Assembly: GCA_014380365.1 (NCBI GenBank)
Contig: JACMJZ010000029.1
Location: 434,001 to 498,000, forward strand
Source: Pyrinomonadaceae bacterium
GTDB lineage: Bacteria; Acidobacteriota; Blastocatellia; Pyrinomonadales; Pyrinomonadaceae
Direction of reading: 5' to 3'
Length of the DNA stretch: 64,000 nucleotides
Within the stretch, counting starts at the first letter, position 1, and each line of letters begins with the position of its first letter. Both the position numbers and the translations under genes were made by a program. This document shows, in pieces, positions 58,855 through 64,000 of this stretch. The notes under the pieces were generated by a model. That model saw nothing but the letters and a program-made list of their open reading frames with translations, was not told the origin of the DNA and searched no databases.

Positions 58855-59502
58855 TCAGTCGCGCTCGCCTTTGGCCTTGAAGCTAACGTGCCCACCTTCG
58901 ACGTCGATTGAAAAGGAAACTCGTTCGCAACCAAGCCGTTCTTTCAGTCCGTCTGCCTGCGACGCAATCAGCCGATGGAACCTCGGAAACGAGAAATCTT
59001 CGGTAGGTTCACCGCACGCTTTTTTGGCTTCCAGCAGTGTGGTGTAGAGGTTCTTCACCAGCTCTACATCTTTATGCGCGTCGTCACAGACAAAGTTAGT
59101 TTTCTTAAACGCCGCCACCGCTTCCTGCTTGGCGCTGGCACGCGCTGTCGCCCCTATGTCCCGGCCTTCCTCTCGTCCCTGCAGCGTGCGACGCCAGAGC
59201 TCGCGGAAGGCGTTGTAACGCGACGCCAGCGAGTTGTACCGATAGCGATGGGCAAAGCTTAGTGTACGGTCATCGCCCAATCTCTTAATTAAGGTTTCGA
59301 CGCGGCCTTTGGTATCGTAAGGCGGACGCTTCGTGGCGCCGTTGAAAAACTGGTCAAACTCAATTTTCAACCGGCGAATGTCTTCCTCGAGTCGGGTCAA
59401 CTGTTCGTCCGGCGTGGGCTCATACTCCCCCACCGCATACTTGTTCTTATTCTTGGCTCTTAACTGCGTGCGAAAAAGCTTATTGTTGTTACTTTGGGCC
59501 AC
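58855..59502 (-). CDS. MXAN_5187 C-terminal-like protein
   Basis: A 215-residue charged, mostly helical protein. GTG at 59502 is the likely start because AAGGAGAATCAGAGCA precedes it; the frame continues 16 codons upstream without a signal. It has the pattern YEPTPDEQLTRLEEDIRRLK, DQFFNGATKRPPYDTKGRVE, and LSFAHRYRYNSLASRYNAFR, which I recognise as the C-terminal region of MXAN_5187-type proteins. The function is not known. No membrane segment is visible. Confidence 0.75.
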   Translation of the reverse strand: MAQSNNNKLFRTQLRAKNKNKYAVGEYEPTPDEQLTRLEEDIRRLKIEFDQFFNGATKRPPYDTKGRVETLIKRLGDDRTLSFAHRYRYNSLASRYNAFRELWRRTLQGREEGRDIGATARASAKQEAVAAFKKTNFVCDDAHKDVELVKNLYTTLLEAKKACGEPTEDFSFPRFHRLIASQADGLKERLGCERVSFSIDVEGGHVSFKAKGERD

Positions 59503-59633
59503 TGCTCTGATTCTCCTTGGAGGCGGGAAGGGACGGGCGGGGCGCGTCACGCGGAAGCGGAACGCAGCTAAGCGAGTCTAGGGGTTTCAAAACCCCCGTG
59601 TCAACAACTACTTCTATAACGATTCGGGGCGGT

Positions 59634-59692
59634 GGCCCGACCGTCAGGGAGGGCGTGGCTGTTACGCCCTTGCTTACGCGCGGGCTACTGCC
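59634..59692. repeat. CTCCCTGACGGTCGGG element, copy 2 (inverted)
   Basis: On the minus strand it reads GGCAGTAGCCCGCGCGTAAG and then CTCCCTGACGGTCGGGCC, the same two blocks as at 28341-28430. The inner spacer is shorter here. It lies in the gap before selA. Confidence 0.75.
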
Positions 59693-59807
59693 CCGTGCTT
59701 GCTCCTGGAGAAATGTCATTAGCGGCGCCACAAAGGAGTTCGCCATCATAGAATTGGTTGCTCGCCAGCCTACACCCAGCTATCCTAGAAACTTGAAAAC
59801 AACCCCA

Positions 59808-61223
59808 ATGGCTAATCAGACAGCTGCCAAAACCGCAACTTTGCGGGCTATTCCTTCGGTCGACCAACTCCTGCGCACCGATGTCGCAGCGCGGCTTCGT
59901 AGCTCCATCGGGCTCCAACGCCTGACGGCAATTGCGCGCAATGTTACTGAGGAAATGCGTACGCATGCCCAATCGGACGGATTGATCGAAGATTCAAAGG
60001 ACGCGCTGTTAGCTGTCGCGGTCCAGAGGCTTGACGAAATTTGCCGCGGCGAAACGCTGGCTCGTCTTCGTCGGGTGATAAACGCCACTGGAGTGATCCT
60101 GCATACCAACCTGGGCCGCGCGCCACTGTCGGAAGCCGCGCGCAAAGCAGTGGCCCAGGAAGCTTCGGGCTATTGCACACTTGAATACGATCCCATTACC
60201 GGTTCTCGCGGCAAGCGCGGCGGCCATGTGGAAGAACTTCTTACTCAACTAACCGGTGCTGAAGCCGCCCTCGTCGTCAACAATTGCGCCTCAGCGGCGT
60301 TGTTGATTCTGACGGTGCTGGCGGGCGATGGTGAAACCGTTCTCTCGCGAGGCGAGCTGGTGGAAATTGGTGGAGACTTTCGTGTGCCTGATGTGATGGC
60401 AAACTCGGGCACGCTAATGGTTGAGGTCGGGACCACAAACAGAACCAGCCTTGAGGATTATCGCGGCGCCATAAACGACCGTACGCGCCTCGTCATGAAG
60501 GTCCATCCTTCAAACTACCGGATCATCGGATTCACAGCTACACCGGAACTGTCCAAACTTGCATCTCTTGCTCACGACGCTGGACTGCTCTTGTATGAAG
60601 ACGCCGGCTCGGGCGTACTCAACGACCTCTCTGACTACGGGATTAGCGACGAGCCGATAATCAGTCAGTCTGTTACTGCCGGAGCGGACGTAATCTCGTT
60701 CAGTGGGGACAAACTACTCGGCGCGACTCAGGCTGGATTGATTGTGGGACGTCGCGACATTATTGATCGACTGCGGAAGCATTCTCTCTATCGCGCGCTA
60801 CGCGTCGACAAGTTGTGCCTGGCGGCGCTCGAAGCCACGCTCGAAGCGCATCGACGCGGCGCTATCGATGAGATACCTACCTTGCGAATGCTTGCTCTAA
60901 CGAAAGATGCGATTGAAAAGCGAGCACGCGGCCTGATCGAGCAGTTTTCTCAGAGTAGTCAATCCCCTGGATTCTCGGCCACAATTGTTCCCGGTCAATC
61001 AGCCATCGGCGGAGGCTCGGGACCGAATGTCCATCCAACGTCCGCTCTCATCGCTTTGAAACACGAGACTCTGAACGCCGACGATATTGAACAGAAACTA
61101 CGCCTATTCTCCCCGCCTGTGATTGCCCGAATAGCTGAGGGACTGGTTCTGCTCGACCTTCGGACCGTGGAGGAAACGGAAGAAACCGAATTACTCGAAG
61201 CGTTAATGGCCCTGGAGCCCTAG
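59808..61223 (+). CDS. selA: L-seryl-tRNA(Sec) selenium transferase
   Basis: A 471-residue PLP enzyme, close to the normal SelA length. The N-terminal domain begins LRAIPSVDQLLRTDVAARL. The core has VINATGVILHTNLGRAPLS, the YDPITGSRGKRG loop, VNNCASAALLILTVLAGD and the Schiff-base Lys302 in FSGDKLLGATQAG. It converts Ser-tRNA(Sec) to Sec-tRNA(Sec) using selenophosphate. ATG 59808 matches the family; 97 codons of open frame upstream look non-coding. SelB, SelD and the tRNA are not in the window, so selenocysteine use is inferred. Confidence 0.95.
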   Translation: MANQTAAKTATLRAIPSVDQLLRTDVAARLRSSIGLQRLTAIARNVTEEMRTHAQSDGLIEDSKDALLAVAVQRLDEICRGETLARLRRVINATGVILHTNLGRAPLSEAARKAVAQEASGYCTLEYDPITGSRGKRGGHVEELLTQLTGAEAALVVNNCASAALLILTVLAGDGETVLSRGELVEIGGDFRVPDVMANSGTLMVEVGTTNRTSLEDYRGAINDRTRLVMKVHPSNYRIIGFTATPELSKLASLAHDAGLLLYEDAGSGVLNDLSDYGISDEPIISQSVTAGADVISFSGDKLLGATQAGLIVGRRDIIDRLRKHSLYRALRVDKLCLAALEATLEAHRRGAIDEIPTLRMLALTKDAIEKRARGLIEQFSQSSQSPGFSATIVPGQSAIGGGSGPNVHPTSALIALKHETLNADDIEQKLRLFSPPVIARIAEGLVLLDLRTVEETEETELLEALMALEP

Positions 61224-61249
61224 GCGGGCCGTGGCACGCGCAGCTTTGG

Positions 61250-61445
61250 CAACCCGGAGGGTTGGGCGAAAGTAGCCGGTGGTCGAAGCGCAGCGGAGAC
61301 CACCGGTAACCGATGAGTAACTAAACTCACCCTGGAGGGGTGCCAGGTCTTTCCTCTCGCACCCTTCCAGGGTGCAATCTTTTCCAACGCTCTCCGGTGG
61401 TCTACGCTAACGCTTCGACCACCGGCTACTATCTTGCAGCCTTCC
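61250..61445. repeat. Composite palindromic repeat cluster between selA and the histidine kinase
   Basis: CCGGTGGTC/GACCACCGG hairpins occur at 61276-61306 and again at 61394-61425 in inverted relation. Between them lie CACCCTGGAGGGGTG and CACCCTTCCAGGGTG. The cluster fills the 290-bp gap, which holds no gene. Confidence 0.75.
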
Positions 61446-61513
61446 AGGCTGCTGAGTTGTCTAGCACTTTGGAAAGATCCTGCAAATCTCTTAGTTTTCA
61501 GTAGATTAACGGT

Positions 61514-63637
61514 GTGGCCACAGTGTATAATCCCTCCTGTTCTTGTAATCCCAACAAGAGCAATCGAATAACCCGCCTGAAGGTTTTCCAACTTCCAATT
61601 CCAGTCCATTTCCCAGCTTTGACTCCTTTTCCCTATTTCAAATCGCTCTTAACGTCTGTCGTTGTGGCTTCCGCTGCGGCGCTGTTCAGCTCTGCCTTGT
61701 GGCTCCTGGGTCTTCTGGAGTCGCTTCAGAACGCGTTTATCGTGCTCCCGAAGAGCACTGATGTGTTGCTGGTGCGCCCGAGCTTTTGGCTGGGCACGCT
61801 GATGATTGGCGGCGTGTCTCTGGCGGTTTCGAGTGCGGTCGCAAGGTTTGGCGGCCGCGGCGCAGTCCAATATCTCGGTGGAGGTTTCCTGGGAATGGCC
61901 GCGCTGAGCCTTGCGGCATCCAGATTCTTCTTTGTCGATATCCTGTTCGTCCCCATGGCCCTCGCCGCATTGATGACCGCCGTGACGATGCAAATCAACC
62001 GGCTTCGCAACGAAGACATCGGACTAACCTACAAGTTGATGAAGTCCTCATCCAGAATGGAATCGCTTGCGGCGGACGATGCGGAACACCGACTACTCAG
62101 CGGATTAAGACTTCTCGATACCGTGCTCTCACCGGTCGAAGCAGTGGTCTTTCGTCGAGACAGCGTGGGACATCTCGTTTCATCGGCGCGGCTGCGTTCA
62201 CCCAATTCCAATTCGCCGGAGACTGGGCGCAATTCGGCCTGGCGCGACGGCGTTGGTTTGTGTGAGCGGTCGATGGCCGCGGGCGAAATCCTCGTAGAGA
62301 AAGTGGAGAGTGGCGATCTCGAACAGATTTCATCAAACATTGCGCTCCCTCTGCGCCATGAAGAACGCACGGTCGGTGCGTTGCTACTCCGGGTGACCAG
62401 AGAATTCGACGCGGACGACCGAGCGCTGCTGACAGCGGTCGGCGGACAGATGGCGCGCAATCTCCAACGAGAAGAGGTTCATACCTCAACCAGCAAGCTC
62501 AACCCATTCGCCTTCTTCTCTGCCCGGGCAGCGCGACAGAAACTGCAATCGCTTTACGTGCTCAATGGCGCCATGGTTGAGCAGAGCGTCGGCGTTAACG
62601 CTCTCTCCGAATTGGCCGACGGCGTGGCCCTCGCCTATCTGGACGGGCGGATTGCTCATGTGAACAAGCCGCTGTTGGCCCTTGCCGGACTGGCGGAAGA
62701 CAAAGCGTCGAGTATTAGTTTTCTTGAGCTGTTAGACCATTTTCGTACCGGTGTGTTCGACGAACCTGCTATCGCCGTGCGAAGAGTTTTGCAAACTGGT
62801 GAGACGTATGAACGCGAGCTTCCGCTGGGAGACCGAAACGAAACTTACAGCCTGCGCATCTCCCTCGTGAAGCAAACTAAAGAGGCTGGCGCAGCACAAC
62901 CACTTTGCCTGGCTTTGGTGGTTAAGGATCTCACGCAGCTCAAGGAGTATGAGCAGCTGAAGAGTGACATGATTTCCTTGATGTCGCACGAGCTGCGCAC
63001 GCCATTAACCAGCATTAACGGTTTCGCGGAATTGTTGGCGTCGGACGATGAGCTTCCGGAACAAACCAGGGAGTTTGTCACGATCATTGCGAACGAATCG
63101 CAACGCATGTCACGGATGATCAATACATTTCTCACGGTCACCAAACTACAGCGAAAAGACCGGCAGGAGGTTCTGAAGATTCCGCTACGGCTGGATGAGG
63201 TGGTGAAAGAAACGATTGCGGGTATGCAGCCGGTTGCCAAAAAAAGACGAATCCGACTGGTCGAACAACCAACGCAACGACTCCCGCCCGTGGCTGCCGA
63301 CAAGAGCATGATTACGCAAGCGATCAAGAATTTAGTTGGCAATGCCATCAAGTACAGCCCGGAGCGCACCACGGTTACGGTGTCCACAACGCTCGAGGCG
63401 GAGGCCGTAAGGCTTTGTGTAGAAGATCGAGGCTACGGTATTCCAGCCGAGTTGAAAGACCGCGTTTGGGAAAAGTTTTATCGCGTGGTGCGCGAAGGTG
63501 AAGATAAGGACGAAGAGTCTACCGGACTCGGACTTTCATTCGTGCGCGAAGTAGTAGAGCAACACGGCGGTTGCGTCGAGCTTGAAACGGAAGTCGGCCG
63601 CGGATCGAAGTTTAGTTTCACCTTGCCGAGACTCTAG
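61514..63637 (+). CDS. Sensor histidine kinase (GAF and PAS domains)
   Basis: A 707-residue membrane kinase. The first 175 residues carry three to four membrane segments. A GAF-like domain lies near 190-325 (LLDTVLSPVEAVVFRRDS), and a PAS-like domain near 355-470 (LADGVALAYLDGRIAHVNKP). His492 in the H-box MSHELRTPLTSINGF is the phosphorylation site. The ATPase domain has NLVGNAIKYSPE, DRGYGIP and TGLGLSF. The start is GTG at 61514 and somewhat uncertain. No response regulator is adjacent, so it is an orphan here. Its stop overlaps the end of the convergent SET gene by 20 bp. Confidence 0.9.
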   Translation: MATVYNPSCSCNPNKSNRITRLKVFQLPIPVHFPALTPFPYFKSLLTSVVVASAAALFSSALWLLGLLESLQNAFIVLPKSTDVLLVRPSFWLGTLMIGGVSLAVSSAVARFGGRGAVQYLGGGFLGMAALSLAASRFFFVDILFVPMALAALMTAVTMQINRLRNEDIGLTYKLMKSSSRMESLAADDAEHRLLSGLRLLDTVLSPVEAVVFRRDSVGHLVSSARLRSPNSNSPETGRNSAWRDGVGLCERSMAAGEILVEKVESGDLEQISSNIALPLRHEERTVGALLLRVTREFDADDRALLTAVGGQMARNLQREEVHTSTSKLNPFAFFSARAARQKLQSLYVLNGAMVEQSVGVNALSELADGVALAYLDGRIAHVNKPLLALAGLAEDKASSISFLELLDHFRTGVFDEPAIAVRRVLQTGETYERELPLGDRNETYSLRISLVKQTKEAGAAQPLCLALVVKDLTQLKEYEQLKSDMISLMSHELRTPLTSINGFAELLASDDELPEQTREFVTIIANESQRMSRMINTFLTVTKLQRKDRQEVLKIPLRLDEVVKETIAGMQPVAKKRRIRLVEQPTQRLPPVAADKSMITQAIKNLVGNAIKYSPERTTVTVSTTLEAEAVRLCVEDRGYGIPAELKDRVWEKFYRVVREGEDKDEESTGLGLSFVREVVEQHGGCVELETEVGRGSKFSFTLPRL

Positions 63638-64000
63638 GCTTTTTTCTCTTTTTGTTGATTGTGCCCCGGCAGCTGGGGGCTCCACAGATGCACCTCTTCT
63701 TGTTTGAGTGAAGCGTCGATTCGTAGTCGATGGTAATCTCCTCGCCCGGCTCGATGTCGCGTAAAGCGATGAAGAGGATGTGACCAGACGTAATCTTCAT
63801 GAAGGCGTTGGGCTCGCAGGAATGGTTGATGTAATGCGTACCGTTTCCGCCGCGACTGCCATCGAGGCTCCAACGATTATTGATCGCGCAGATGCGCAGC
63901 CTTTCGCGTCCTGCTCGGCGATTTGCTTCGGCATTTGAAATCTTCTCGCCAGCATACTCCGCAATCTTCCGGCGGCGTCTGAACGGGGTCTCGGCAAAAC
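63618..64000 (-). CDS. SET domain protein (partial, continues past window end)
   Basis: The minus strand encodes the C-terminal 126 residues of a SET-domain protein. The conserved blocks are GGNGTHYINHSCEPNAF, the ALRDIEPGEEITIDYEST segment and a post-SET cysteine motif (CICGAPSCRGTI). These hold the catalytic tyrosine and the zinc-binding cysteines of lysine methyltransferases. The frame runs in from the right edge, so the N-terminus is missing. The ATG at 63800 seen in the frame is internal. Bacterial SET proteins methylate lysine in host or self proteins; the target is unknown. Confidence 0.88.
   Translation of the reverse strand, partial: FAETPFRRRRKIAEYAGEKISNAEANRRAGRERLRICAINNRWSLDGSRGGNGTHYINHSCEPNAFMKITSGHILFIALRDIEPGEEITIDYESTLHSNKKRCICGAPSCRGTINKKRKKPRVSAR

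Noticed and set aside
59517-59807. 97-codon N-terminal extension of selA
   Set aside because: It runs through a dispersed repeat and has no SelA similarity; ATG 59808 gives the normal family length.

Overview
The window reads as chromosomal DNA of a free-living Gram-negative-type heterotroph, most probably an acidobacterium close to the Blastocatellia/Pyrinomonadaceae. This placement is inferred from gene content and not tested by alignment. The supporting points are: moderately high GC with bacterial start and Shine-Dalgarno signals; many secreted peptidases (M14, S46, M48, M23); ECF sigma factors paired with zinc-finger anti-sigma factors; DUF4097, DUF1844, DUF1572 and MXAN_5187-type proteins; and an unusually rich set of small palindromic and heptameric intergenic repeats. 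No rRNA, tRNA, CRISPR array, prophage or intact insertion sequence was recognised.

Layout. 0-10 kb: MFS exporter, SDR oxidoreductase, CBM9-like protein, PilZ protein, a secreted pilin-like protein, an OPT peptide transporter and an M14 carboxypeptidase whose coding sequence carries an in-frame palindromic repeat. 10-20 kb: a truncated HExxH membrane protein, a secreted zinc-ribbon protein, an ABC1/UbiB kinase, ribF, an MBL hydrolase, a DUF1844 protein and mazG, separated by 7-bp repeat arrays. M48 protease, DUF4870-like, JAB/M67 and an antitoxin with a frameshifted RelE/ParE-type toxin follow. 20-30 kb: aspS; hisS with DUF1572 and VOC genes; gamma carbonic anhydrase; dcd-dut; and an ECF sigma / anti-sigma / DUF4097 / DUF4097 cluster. 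31-36 kb: an overlapping envelope-glycan operon (membrane protein, GT2, epimerase, DegT aminotransferase) facing a methyltransferase. 36-45 kb: comM, a LysM lytic transglycosylase, a metallophosphoesterase, and ppk1 followed by a DUF4956 membrane protein. 44.8-46.7 kb: a TPR protein with a C-terminal Fis-type helix-turn-helix, divergent from a 75-residue secreted peptide. 47-55 kb: lon, hsp20, nrdR, a UPF0104-type membrane protein, and a second ECF sigma / anti-sigma set with two membrane proteins. 55-64 kb: an M23 endopeptidase, an S46 dipeptidyl-peptidase, a cold-shock gene with a long leader, an MXAN_5187-like protein, selA, a GAF/PAS histidine kinase and a SET-domain protein cut by the window end.

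How the genes work together. Peptide scavenging is a clear theme (OPT transporter, M14, S46, M48). dCTP deaminase and dUTPase lie in tandem and supply dUMP. Two sigma/anti-sigma units, Lon, Hsp20, the cold-shock protein and PPK1 form a stress-response background. The most interesting candidate for an undescribed system is the divergent TPR-Fis regulator and secreted-peptide pair. Two near-identical 13-bp palindromic sites lie between them, an arrangement that recalls peptide-receptor signalling but with a different domain order. The second striking feature is the load of short repeats: at least eight families, one forming part of a protein, one supplying a stop codon and one creating false upstream start codons.
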